This document shows, piece after piece, positions 25,282-48,537 of a stretch of 64,000 bases of DNA; the stretch's first letter is position 1, and each line of letters begins with the position of its first letter. The stretch lies in contig NC_053420.1 in assembly GCF_016859285.1 (NCBI RefSeq), positions 25,728,045 to 25,792,044 on the forward strand, written 5' to 3'. This DNA is from Xiphias gladius. Taxonomy: Eukaryota; Chordata; Actinopteri; Istiophoriformes; Xiphiidae. The position numbers and the translations under genes were made by a program. Below the pieces are notes generated by a model. That model searched no databases and had not been told where the DNA came from. It saw only the letters and a program-made list of their open reading frames with translations.

Positions 25282-27583
25282 GAGCAGCACTCGTCCCAGT
25301 GTGGGAGGGAAAGTTCAGAGAGACCTCGGCACTGCTGATGATGACCTATCTAACGAGGGTGCAAAAATAGTGACCCAGCAAAGGTACTATGGAAGGAAAG
25401 GACACAATTGTATACCACATGGAGAGAGGAACAAACTCATTAAATGTTTTTTCTTTTTTTGAGAACCTTCAGCTTATGGTCTAACTTAAGGCATCACTAC
25501 TAAAATACACTGCTTTTGCATGCATGTCTAGTTTTGTTCAACAGACACACTGACACGCACAAAATTATGAATGCATATGAAGAGAAAGTTCGTTTCTAGA
25601 AAGAAATCAGGAGAAACCACAAACGGAAACCAAGGTGCGAGCCGGAGAAAAGGCGGCAAGCGGAAACCTCGGCCCCGATCTTCCTTCCTGGCTGTTACCA
25701 TCCCAACTGAATTCGCCCTTAAAAAGTAGATATACACTCATGTCCAGTCAAAAACCTCCTCCCTGTACAAGTTTGTATTGTAATGAACCTAGCAGTGATT
25801 CAGACTCCTACAGTGAATCAGCTTGACAGAAGCAAATTAGAACAATCAGGGAGACTATATATATTTATATATATATTTGTTTCTTTTATAAGTAAAGACA
25901 CAAAAGGCAATCAAGAGATGACCAACATGTAAAAACAGTTTGTTACAGGTAATTATATAAAAGGCCAAGATGTTTTTTTTTTGTTTTTTTTTTTGTTTTA
26001 TTCTTGCTCTATGAACGAACTAATTTACAAGTGAGTACACTCCGGCTATGTAAGCTTTCTTCCCAAGACATCCCCATTCAAAGACATACGGGTTTACACG
26101 TCACAGTTAGCTTGCACACCATCTGTAGTCTGAAATACAGAGCCGTGGAAGGAAAAAAATTAAAATTTATTAAATGGATTCACATACATCAATAGGATAG
26201 GGAAAATAGGTCTACTAATATAATTTGCCATTCTAAAAATTAAAGAAGAGGTGAGACACCACATTCATGAGCATAAAAAGCGTAGGACAACTGATTGGGA
26301 TATTAAGGGGAAAGGTATGAAAAGATCTGATGTTATTTTCCACATACCCCGTGAAATTCCATGTTTGGCAAACAAAGCAACACAAGCATTGAGTAGTAAA
26401 CAAAGTAAAAACTCTCCTCTCCCTGGGTCCACTTCAAAGTTCCCTTCAGTCCTATAACCTCTGCGGTTCTACTTGGAACAAATACAAAAGTCTCTCTTTC
26501 ATCACCATCTGTTAACAACAGGAACATATGACCAACTGAATGAAGGTTTTTAAAAATATAGTGGCAACCTCAACACAGCCACCCGTCTTCCCACGAACAC
26601 AAACTATGGGGATGAACAACAGTTAAAAAAAGTGATGTTTTTTAAAAATGCACACAACATACACATACACACAGGAGAGAAAAAAAAGCTTAAAAAATAC
26701 AAAAATAAACTACACAAAAGATCTTCTGCGTCATTGCTTGCTAATTTTTTGGGAAGATTTTGCAAGATTTTTTTTTCTGTGTGTGCTGCAAGTCTCAGTC
26801 CTAGCAAAGTCTGTCATTCATTCTCTACAAATCTCTTCCTTTGTCATTCTTTTTTGTCCACTTCGAAGTGTCGGCCACCAGTCCTCATCTTGGGGTAAAA
26901 AGCGCACAGTGATGACATTACCAGGAGACTGTAGTCCTGTACGATGACTGTACAGACTTGGTTCTTGATGAAGCAAATTTGTTTTGAGCAAAAAAGAAAG
27001 GAAAAAAATGATGTCCTCTGTCGTTGAGGACAAGTGCTTTATTTGTTTCCATACTGATTTTTCCTCCCATCTACACTAATGCCTCCACAGCCTTTTCAAC
27101 ACTGTACATCATTTCATGTAGTCTCTCTCTACATCCCCCCAGGATTCACAAAACAAAGACAAAAAAAAAAAAAAAAAAAGGTAACATTGCGCTCAGGCTG
27201 GCTCCCAGTTTGTGAAAGATGTAAATGCTTCTCTATACTGCTCAACTACTGAAACAAGCCAAAAATAGATGTTAAAGGATGGAAGGGGATGTGACTGAAA
27301 AAGATAATGTGCTTCTAAGTTTGTGTTGCTCTAAAAATAGTACGACCAACAGAACAAGGAGGAGGGAGGGTTTTATCTACAGAAACATCTCTCAGATTGA
27401 CTTTCATCTCGGCTTCATACGGTTGTTCTGCCTCCACTGCTGTCTTGATCTGAGACTTGAGGGTGCAAGATGAAATTAGGATGAGGATGAGGAGGTGGAG
27501 GAGGGGTGAAGGTCAGGTCTTCCTGATAAAAGGACAGCGAGTGGAAAAAAGGACAAAAGACTGGGAGGGGTCTCTGGGCAACC
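25157..27583 (-). other. Probable hcfc1 3' UTR, overlapping the end of the Rab-type gene
   Basis: The minus strand carries AATAAA at 25157-25162 (TTTATT on the plus strand). From there to the hcfc1 stop is 2.4 kb of sequence with long A/T runs and no gene-like frame, as expected for the long HCF-1 3' UTR. If the signal is used, the UTR covers the last exon of the converging GTPase gene (25234-25281), so the two transcripts would overlap tail to tail. Other signals could be used instead. Confidence 0.4.
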
Positions 27584-38630
<11,047 letters not shown>

Positions 38631-40200
38631 AGGGAATAATAAAGAAGCATTGGTCTTAAGTGCTGAATTCGTTGTTTTGTTTTCACGTTAAGGATCGTAG
38701 AACCTGAACAGTAGCACCTGGTTGTACACTGTAGTCAACTTCTGAAACAGTTTGTGTGGCTAAAGCGGGTGAAACCCTTACCAGTTAGCTGTTAGCTTTG
38801 GTTAATGAATACATTCAATCGGAAAAAAAAGATAATTTAAGTAGGAGCTTTCAAACAACTACTGGTTTATAATCCTTGATAGTGATTCGACGTTACAGTT
38901 GAGCTAAGAAAAACATGAAATCTTCCCCAAAACCCAAGTTTTGTCTTAGTTGTTTCTGACCATTGAATTCAATCCATGGAAGCAGCCATCTTGTAACCAA
39001 ACAAACCCCCGCTAACGCTGCTGCCAGTCTGAAAAATGGCGGAAGCGAATGAAAAAGAAAAATACATGATAGCTAGCCAACCTCACCGGCAAAGAAATAC
39101 GCTATAGTAACAACAAATACAACACATTAGTAGCGGACTAATGAAGCAGAACAATGCACAGTTGCAACACAGGCTTAATCCACAGTTAAATCCGTTAGCA
39201 AGAGTCGGCTATTTTCATGCTTCTGTGGGAGTCGCCATATTGTAGCTAGCAAGCCTAGCATTCTCTGCATCTCATTTAACGCAGTTATTATCATTAGAAA
39301 ATTGTTCAACCTTACTCGAATCGTTGTAGGTGTTATGAAAACCACGCGTCTGAACTCCCATTGAACAATTTAGTGAAGTATACAAAAAATTAAGCGCAAT
39401 CGTGCTATTCAAACGGTTTCTAAGGTTAGCTGTACTCCGTTAGCACTAGCGGCTAGTTGCTCAACCTAATTTGACCAAGCTAACAGCGTTAGCTGTGCTG
39501 CTGGCATCTGTCAAAGCGTCGCTAAATTTTACAATTAAATGCAATGTGATTACATGTTCCTTTGAGATGCATAATTTACCTGATACAAATGTAGTTGCAA
39601 CAGCACTCGTAAGACGTAGCTAAACGGAGTTAAACTGCATAAACAGAGTGTTATTATGTTTCATGCCGTCTCTGGAAGCAGCCATCTTTTCGACAATCGG
39701 CCTACTTCTACAGCTCCCACAAGAAAAATGGCCGGGCGGTTTGCCACAACAAAACATAACAAACCGAAAAAGGCGGACATATTTTAAATTTTTACTTACT
39801 TATTTCGATGCAGTAATTGCAAAAACGCGGGTATGTGGTCTTATCTTGCGGTTATAATCCAAATTCATTCGATTTGTGAAGAAGTATTTCCTCTCATGCC
39901 TGCCTGGAAGCTGCCATCTTCTTGACAACCAGAGGCGGAGGAAAATGGAAGAGAGTTGGCGTCACCCAAAGTAAACATGGCGACAGAGACCCGCTCACTG
40001 ACCATTTCACACAGAAACGCATTCACAGTTTTTATTATTTGCCATTGTGAACCGGCATAGGGTGCTCTGTATAGTGAGGTTCTTCAAGGAACACTTGAAA
40101 TCTATATGAAGTAAAGAAATCACGAGTTTCAGCAAATTACAATAAGTTGTGTTATAGTACTAGGGTTATTGTCCCTTACTAAAGATGGCGACATCCGGGC
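38631..40200. promoter_or_regulatory. hcfc1 upstream region with YY1-like motifs
   Basis: GCCATCTT(G), the reverse complement of the YY1 core (C)AAGATGGC, occurs at 38985, 39681 and 39913 on the plus strand, so it points in the hcfc1 direction. Related ATGGCGG/ATGGCGAC motifs on the plus strand lie near 39036, 39978 and 40183. YY1 sites of this type usually lie near start sites of housekeeping genes. hcfc1 transcription may start at more than one of these places. Confidence 0.4.
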
Positions 40201-43200
40201 TGAAACCCCTTTTATTTAAAAATTGTAGGTGATGCTGATTTCATTCCGCTTTAAACCCACTTATATGTGACCGTACATGCACAATAATAGTGTATAAGCA
40301 CTAATTTGCAGATTTAGCGCTCACACATATTCAAGTTACCACGCCCACACTTACCATTATGGCGCCCTCCACTGATAACAGTACTGCATTACTAGATAAC
40401 ACCTTCAACATTAATAATAAAGTACCAACACCCACCCAACCCCCCGCGATTTAACTGATGCAGATCACGGCTTTGATTTTAAAGCCTTACATCTGCTTAA
40501 GAATTGTGGCTGGGTTGGAGGTTCTGTTTGATCATCCACTAACGTCAGGAATTGTTGACATTTGGCTGCGTTATTCACAGTAACTGAACTTGATCTCTGA
40601 CCTTCCTCTAAAGGAGGGCAAAAAACGATTTATTTATTTTTTTTTGATTAAAAAATTATTTAGAATTATTTATTGGTTCACTGACAGATATGAGCCACAT
40701 ACTCTTAAGAAATAAAACGAATGCGTGTACAGTATACAGCGCAGTTTGGCTCATTCAAATGTTTACTTTTGTTCGGAACACAGTTGTCCTTCGTTGCAAT
40801 ACATTATTAGTCCATTAGATGGCAGACTTTTTTTTTTTTGTATATGGTCTGAAGAGTGAACAAGTCATGCCCTAGTACGACAGGGGCAAGAAGGAGGTTT
40901 TGGTTGTATCATTTACATATTTTATCAGTGATTCAGTGTGCTGCCCGTGGAATTACAAAAATGTACGTATCCATATGCAGGCCATAGAGTAAAGGACCCA
41001 AATGAGAACCTAAAGGCTCTGCACAACCACACAGGTGTGTTACAGGACACCACCAGAGTTCATGCACCAGTAAGAAAGATAACTCTGTAACCTGTCCCAC
41101 TCTAATAGGTGCAATAAAGCTAACGGGAAAGTCAGGAAGAGGTCAGTCAAGCACAGTCTATAGACGTGCACACAGCCCTGAGAACAGGTCTCATCACCTG
41201 CCAATTAATACCACCTGAGAGGGTATACCAAGGCTGGGCGGGGCCTTTGGATGAGAAGACTTTATTTTGGTAATGCCAAGGCAGCTTACTCTCAATTATA
41301 TGTTGACTGAATAATGAAAAGGTTTGAGTAAAACTTAAGACCAGACACCACATAAGCTTTCAAGTATTGTAAACAGATTGTAAACTATTTACGGTGGCAG
41401 TTTTTTTTTGTTTTTGTTTTTTTTAAATGCATATCTACAGCTTAACATCATTTTTGTCTTCTTAGTTTATACTTCACCCTTCACCCTTCGCTTGAGGGTA
41501 AGCACTAATGCAGCCACCTGGTTCAGAGCTTAACTGAATGACATACTGTCATGCTAGTAAGAACAGCATCAGGCAGACAACCTGTTAAAACTCATGAAAA
41601 CCCACATGTACTGATCAATACTTGATCCATCCATTATCAATCAGTAATAACAAATATTTCAAAAAGCTGTACCATGCGTATACTTTTTTCCTACAGGCTG
41701 GCATAAACCTTTGTGACATATAGTTCTAAGTAATGTACTCTTTATTATTAAAATATTTTCTTTCCTTTGTTCCTGCAGTGAGCTGTTGCTTTGGTCTCTC
41801 ATTTCACCTGACGGGTGACGTGCCTTTCGCAGAAATTACAAGACAGGAAAAGAAAAGAACAAGAGAGAAGAAGAAACAATCTTTAGCATTGTTGGTAAGA
41901 CATTAACTATTTTATCAAAATTTCCAGCCTGATGAAATTATTTCAAGTTTTCCTTTCGTTTCATTTTTTTCACCAGGCCACGTACAATCTTGAGACATAG
42001 TGACAGAGATAATGATTGGATAAATTAATGAAAATTCCAAGAAATGCAACATAAGTTGTTATTGTCATTGTGACTGATTTTCTGCCATTTCCACATGACT
42101 CCTAATAGGTTTTGGTGATTTGAATCGCTTTGGGCCAAGAAACCGACAAATCTACAATCATATATTTTAATTTACAGTAATGCAGCTCGTCAGTCTCATA
42201 CTGAAGCTATTAGGAGACATGCTTTTTCTATTTCTAACATACAGTCATTCCTTTTCATCGTCACATAATCAGTCAGTGTAATGCGTTCATGCAAGTGTGT
42301 GTTCATGAGCGTAGAGGCAGGTTTACCGGGTCAGTGGAGCTCAGACAAACACCTTGACCTTGCTTAATGCTCTGAGCTGCCGGTAATTGTTTACACACAG
42401 TAAGAGTCTTAGGAAGCGGCTGGAGAACTGAATTCTGAAAGCCTAAAGAGATCATGATGTAAAGCCAAACAAGTGACATGGATCGAGGATTATGGCAGCA
42501 CGAGGTGGAGGTTTTTTGAGGAGGCGTATGTGGGTCTCCACCCAACTAAGTCATCACGGCAGACAAGTGTGTGAGCCTTTTGCCACAGACCTTTTTTTTT
42601 TGTGGGCTAAAATGTGTTATTACATCATCAGATTGTCTGGATTCAAGAGCCTATTTTTTGTAGCCCAATGTCAATGTTTTAAGGAATTTCTCACAAATGA
42701 AGGCAAGCAAAATGAACGAGGTTTGTAAAAACAGAAGTCTAAACAATTGAATTATTATTACAGAGAAGCCCTAACATCATATCTAGACTCTTGTGCACAC
42801 ACTTCCTGAACATTTTCTGTCAACAGATTCCTGTCTCAAAAAGCGTAGCTTAATGGATTTTTTTTTCTGCCAAATGCTGTATTTGCAGTAAAACTACATC
42901 ATAAACCACTTTCTACTTGTGACCGATGTCATTGTTGCGGCTGCAGGTATTGTTGGATCTTCCCCTGTCACTGTGACTATGTGAGTAGAATCCCAAAAGT
43001 GTGTACCACATGAACATGAACTGAAGAACAGAGTGTTTATGATGAAAGAAAAAGGTCTCATTCTAATGCTCTTGTAAGCCTGCTGTTTTCTTAGCCTCCT
43101 TTTTTCTAAACGGAAATTACCCTAATTGCTTGTGTCCCTTGAATCCTCAAACTATTTTAGATGTCGTCATATTTTAGGCCTCATTGACCTGCTGAAAGAC

Positions 43201-43353
43201 GTAAACAATAATGTACAAAATTCTTTTTATATTGATGGTTGGCTGACTTTTCCCCCAAATGTAACTTTTAGCAATATGAACATTACAAATTCCCTTAAAG
43301 TTTCCTTTTAGATCCACCAGGAGTGGATAATATTCTCTAAACCTAGTAACATA

Positions 43354-43432
43354 ATTACATAAAGCATGTATAAAACTAAACTAAAGACATTTTCTGGCCC
43401 ACTTATAAAGAGCAACAACTTACTTCAGATAT
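43354..43432 (+). repeat. Direct repeat, copy 1
   Basis: About 79 bases beginning ATTACATAAAGCATGTATAA and ending near CTTACTTCAGATAT, matching 43816-43894 with only about three differences. The two copies are 462 bases apart. Confidence 0.8.
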
Positions 43433-43815
43433 TGTTTGATAAACTTTTACAGTCATTTTCATTAACCAACCTTCTATTTGGAAAGTTTGCAGCAACACAG
43501 GACAATTGGTTTGGCATCAGTCTCAGGGTAATAAAACGTTTTTTTTTTCTCTACACAATGATCTATACGATTATATGAAACTAAAAAATAAGGATTGCAT
43601 CTTGCTGAGACCCAAGACTGAGCCAGGGACCTTCAGATTTTGAGTCTAACTCTCTCCCAACGGAGTTATTTCAGCAACTATAACTAGTTGTAATAATGGT
43701 TAAGATCATCAATAACAATGGTAGTAATACCAATAATAATTTCAACACGATAAACAGAAAGATAAATGTGTAAATATATGTGTATTTGTGTGTATGTATA
43801 TATATATATATATGT

Positions 43816-43894
43816 ATTACATAAAGCATGTATAAAACTAAACTAAATACATTTTCTGGCCCACTTATAAGGAGCAACAACTTACTTCAAATAT
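43816..43894 (+). repeat. Direct repeat, copy 2
   Basis: Second copy of the 79-base segment at 43354-43432, placed directly after a (TA)n tract. High identity suggests a recent local duplication. Confidence 0.8.
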
Positions 43895-44949
43895 ACATGT
43901 GTAAATATATGTATATTGATTATCCTATTTGTGATACATTTATTTATCTCCTCTGCACCTTCCTGTCTTTTATCAACCATTTAAGTAAAGGGGGAGATTT
44001 GGAATCTCTCGTACACCTATTGCATTGGTCAATAAAAGCCTGACTAATTTAAATAACTGGCACAGACTGGCCTTTGGGTAGTACTACATAAACCAATAGT
44101 GGTGCGTCACTATGTAATGATGATTTTATTTGCACATAAAATACGTTTGTAACCCTTCCCATCCTTTAAAACAGGAAGCATAGACCTAGAAGGCTACACT
44201 TCCACAACAGTAAGTAATTCATCCCTAGTTTTAGCAGATGGAATGAGAATATTCTTCAATTACTTTGATACAAGTAATTGTCAGTACCTGGCTGTCCCTA
44301 GAAGAGATCTTCAACACAACAGTATCCTTCAATATCTGATTCTGATGCTGGAAAATGAAAGGTTCTGCTCTGTGCAAAGATCCATGCACCACATGGGGTA
44401 ATCCTTTCTTGATCCTGATACGATAACGAAAGTAGAGATCATCCATTCTAATGCTAACTGAAAGCAGGTTACCCAAGGGCAGACTGAATGTTCTCAGCAG
44501 TCGTACTAGCTCTGATGACTGGATTAGCTAATTCCAAAACTTTGTCCTTCCTTGCAGATTTGATCCAATTGAACCAGCCTGGGCAAGGAGAGACTAAACT
44601 CGACTAAACTGTTATTGAATAATTATGAATACATAAATGTTTATGTTGGCACATGTACAATATTTTCTGTAGGTCTTTCGGTGTACTCTGTGTCATTTCT
44701 TTTGACCGGAGATTGTGTCTCACGGATACGAACAAAATATGACTGATAATATCCTGAAATCTTGTGTTGGCTACTGTCTATTTTTTTATTCCACTGTGCA
44801 CCATGTTTGTAGATGCTGCATTGGTTCCTGTTTCATTGTAATCTCCGTCACTAAAACTGGGGGTTCTTTTTTGCTAAGTAAATCAATCAATCAAGTAATC
44901 AATCAATTATTCAATCATTTAATTAGGTAATGGTTCAGTCAGACAACCC

Positions 44950-44956
44950 TATAAAT
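44950..44956 (+). promoter_or_regulatory. TATA box of first SWS2A opsin
   Basis: TATAAAT 135 bases upstream of the start codon, giving a 5' leader of about 105 bases. TAAT-type homeodomain half sites (ATTTAATTAGGTAAT) lie just upstream and could be CRX/OTX-type or RX-type sites. Confidence 0.55.
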
Positions 44957-45090
44957 TTACCCAATGTCCTCTGTATTGGACAGACATGCACAAGCGCACC
45001 TACAGGAAGCACTGAACTTCACCATTACATGAAAAGCAAAATTTCATGTAAAAGCAAATTTCGATTTTTCTTATCTACATACTGGGCAAA

Positions 45091-47129
45091 ATGAAGCACG
45101 GCCGGGTTATGGAGCTGCCAGAGGATTTCTGGATCCCCATCGCGCTGGATACCAACAACATCACGTCTCTCAGCCCCTTCCTCATCCCCCAGGACCATTT
45201 AGCAAGCTCAGGCACCTTCTATGCAATGGCCGTATACATGTTCTTTGTATTTACTGTGGGCACTGGCATAAATCTGCTTACAATTGCATGCACCGTCCAA
45301 TACAAGAAGCTCCGGTCCCACCTCAACTACATCCTGGTGAACTTGGCCGTGGCGAACCTTCTCGTGTCCTGTGTGGGCTCCTTCACGGCCTGCTGCTCCT
45401 TTGCATCCAGATATTTCATCTTTGGACCTCTAGCGTGCAAAATTGAAGGTTTTATGGCGACACTTGGTGGTAAGATGATTTTTGAGGCGCAGATATATTT
45501 GATTATGATACTTGAGTTTTAACGAGCCGAAATATGTCTTTAATTTTACTTTCTATCATTCCAGGTATGGTAAGCCTGTGGTCTCTGGCTGTGATAGCTT
45601 TTGAAAGATGGCTGGTCATCTGCAAGCCACTTGGTAACTTTGTTTTCAAGCCTGACCATGCTTTAGCTTGCTGCATATTCACCTGGGTGTTTGCACTGTT
45701 GGCCTCAGTTCCTCCACTTGTTGGATGGAGCAGGTTAGTATTATACACAAACCCTTACATTTAAACTCATTGTAAAGTAAAGCTGGGACATAGGCTACAC
45801 TCAGTACACTGTGATTATCTCTCCAGATATATCCCAGAAGGCCTTCAGTGCTCCTGTGGACCAGACTGGTACACCACAAACAACAAATACAACAATGAAT
45901 CCTACGTGATATTCCTTTTCTGCTTCTGCTTTGCTGTTCCCTTTTTCACCATTATGTTCTGCTACGGTCAGCTGCTCATTACACTGAAAATGGTGAGACA
46001 AACATGACACAAAATAAAAATGCCTTAAATCAACCTAAAGCTTAAAGGTAGCTACTTCTCAAGCCTCTCAAAGCCAAAAGTTTAACAGAAAAAATCTATC
46101 ATTATTCACAGCTTAAGACTGCTTCTGTAGAACGGATTTGAACAGATTCAGTACCATCGATAAAGATGCGTAAGACAGACAAGCATGGTTCAGATTTCTA
46201 AGATCAAAATACAAACTGAACTAAATATTTTGTACAGGCACTGTCACTGCAATCGCCAGTGATACTTCTTGTGTCTTTGACCCAACTCTCCTCTCCACCA
46301 ACAGGCAGCGAAGGCCCAAGCTGAGTCTGCCTCCACCCAGAAGGCAGAGAGGGAGGTGACCAGGATGGTGGTTGTCATGGTGCTGGGCTTCCTGGTGTGC
46401 TGGATGCCCTATGCCAGTTTTGCTCTGTGGGTTGTGAACAACCGTGGGCAACCGTTCGACCTGAGATTTGCTACTATACCATCCATCTTCTCCAAGTCCT
46501 CTGCAGTCTACAACCCAGTCATCTATATTTTACTCAATAAACAGGTCTGTTGATTGTCCTGTGAGATTGAAAACACATTACAGCTATGGGCAGGCATAAA
46601 AAGGTAGTTTGGTAATAGGATTAAAGTTTTGGAGTCATGCAAGAGTCATACTGCGCTTGGGAAGTACAGTTTGTGGTTGTTCCTGTTGTCAGGATTGTAA
46701 TTTATAATTACCAAACAACAAAAAATAATATAAACGCACTGCAAATTTAAACGAAAATGTCTTCTTACAGCAACACACATGAATGCAATAATAACCAGCA
46801 TCTTAGACTATAGAGAGACTTTTGTGTAAACAGCTCATGCTTAATTGTTACGGATGGCAAAACAGATAGTGGGGCTGATTAGAAAAAGGAGGCTAACAAC
46901 TTAAATATAAACAACAATAGTAATAGCAAATGGATGCCGAATGGCCAGTAATTAAACTTGCTTAGCAAAAATAAGAGTTTTTAAGGGTATATCCCTAAAT
47001 CTGCTCCCCTTTGATATTTTCCAGTTCCGTTCATGCATGATGAAGATGCTGGGGATGGGTGGAGGTGAAGATGAAGAGTCGTCGACACAGTCGTCAGTGA
47101 CCGAAGTCTCCAAAGTTGGGCCTGCTTAA
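45091..47129 (+). CDS. SWS2A blue-sensitive cone opsin, copy 1
   Basis: Cone visual pigment apoprotein: a seven-helix receptor that binds 11-cis-retinal and couples to cone transducin. Exons are 45091-45469, 45565-45733, 45827-45992, 46305-46544 and 47025-47129, joining to 352 aa with the five-exon structure of SWS2 genes. Landmarks in bovine numbering: glycosylation site NNIT near the N terminus, counterion E113 in KIEGF, ERW after helix 3, W265 in CWMPYAS, S292 and Schiff-base K296 in [17 protein letters not shown], and a Ser/Thr-rich tail ending [17 protein letters not shown] at the N terminus is SWS2-specific, and order after hcfc1 supports SWS2A. From the middle of exon 1 to exon 4 it is nearly identical to the next copy, introns 2 and 3 included. 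I cannot say whether it is the alpha or beta copy described in percomorphs. Confidence 0.93.
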
Positions 47130-48330
47130 TCTGAACATCCACGCTGTTTTCTTTTTATTGTCAAAATACCGCTGCACAGGAGACTGATCATTTGTGTATT
47201 GTAATTATTTACACATGGTGAGGCTTTGTGCAATTAATTGCATAGATATGGCATTTTATTCCTATAGGGAATGATTAACACATTTTTTTGCAAAGCAAAT
47301 ATAAAAGAAAAAAATAAAAATAAAAAATTGTACAGATCAAGGTGTTCAGCAAAACCAGTTTAATATTGCTGCTTTATTTGATTATTTTGTTTTTAATACC
47401 CATATCATTTCAAATTCATCCTCTGGCCTCTGGAATATCTATAACCTGCCTCTTCGGATATGCTGATGATAACGTCCTTCTCTGCATTGGGTCTTTGGAA
47501 TTACCGAGTTACAGCGAGCACCTTCTGCTATTAGACTGCATTTCCAATGTCTTACGCAGCTTCAGGAAGGGAGGCAAAATGCCAAAGAGGTAACACAAAG
47601 CTTGAGTTAAACCTGTAGAGTGGATTACAAAGGGCTACAGCATGAGATTATCAGATTTAATGTTAATGGAAACCAGATTAGCGGGCAAAGACCTGCTACA
47701 CGCGTCTTTAGAAAGTAGGATTAACCCGTTTAACAAGGTTTTGATATTAAGAACAAGTGTTCATGCATATCTATACGGGCACATGGTGTACACATTTTTG
47801 CAAGTGCATGCTTGTGTGTGTGTTCCATGATTCAGATGCCTGTAAGTAATGTTTATACAGAGGACTAAATCTTCAAATTCTTACTATGACCCCAGTATTG
47901 TGAGGCTCTTAACAGCGGGATGTGGGTAACTTTCAGCATTCATATTTATAATTATGATCATTGTCTTTATATTTTCTTCTTTACAAATGATATCCCTTAA
48001 GCAGCAGTTAGATAAGCGTCAGCACTTTCTTTCCAACCATTAGCACACACTTCCAAAGTGTTTTCTGTATTTTCCAATGAGAGCAACACTTATTATTAGT
48101 TGCAGCATGCAGCACCTGACTGTTTTCTATGAAAGAGTGGCAGAAGTTGCCCTCAACCCTTAACATAAGCCGTAACATCAGAACTCTGTGCCACACTCTT
48201 TTTGAGCTCTGACCTCCTTGGCAGCACAGTCAAAAGGGGAAACCGCTAAATGACTTATGTCAATTAATGCAAGTAATCAATCAATTATAGAATTAATTAA
48301 CCTCTTAATGAGGATGAGTGACATCCTGAG
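47130..48330. other. Spacer between the two SWS2A genes
   Basis: 3' UTR of the first opsin (AATAAA-like run near 47310) and about 1 kb of AT-rich sequence. No gene or recognisable repeat. It does not visibly resemble the flank of either neighbouring copy. Confidence 0.4.
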
Positions 48331-48331
48331 A

Positions 48332-48343
48332 CCATTTATAAAA
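48332..48343 (+). promoter_or_regulatory. TATA box of second SWS2A opsin
   Basis: TATAAAA at 48337-48343, about 195 bases upstream of the start codon. AT-rich homeodomain-like sites (AATTAATTAACCTCTTAATGA) lie 30-50 bases further upstream. Confidence 0.55.
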
Positions 48344-48537
48344 GTCAGTCCTCCAGAGAGACTGATGTTAGAGATGTTAGGGATGCAGACCTTGTAGCAT
48401 TCCTGTCTGCCTGTTAAAACTTTTATTCTTTATTCTAATTATATGATATATGTGATATAGGTAAAACATTACCATTAGCGAGGATAACATTTAGGAGGCG
48501 TAACGGCTTTTATCAATAATCATACAAAAAAAGCAAA

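Larger units (their letters stand above)
40200..44940. other. Intergenic region between hcfc1 and the first SWS2A opsin
   Basis: No gene recognised; the longest frames are about 80 codons without family signature. It holds a 79-base direct repeat (43354-43432 and 43816-43894) and a short (TA)n tract at 43796-43812. Opsin regulatory elements would be expected near the right end, but none could be fixed apart from the TATA box at 44950. Confidence 0.45.

Noticed and set aside
44231-44476. 81-codon minus-strand frame upstream of the first opsin
   Set aside because: Looks somewhat protein-like but has no recognisable family, no splice signals and no partner blocks nearby.
45503-46451. Minus-strand frames repeated in all three opsin genes
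   Set aside because: Antisense shadows of conserved opsin exons; they recur only because the exons are alike.
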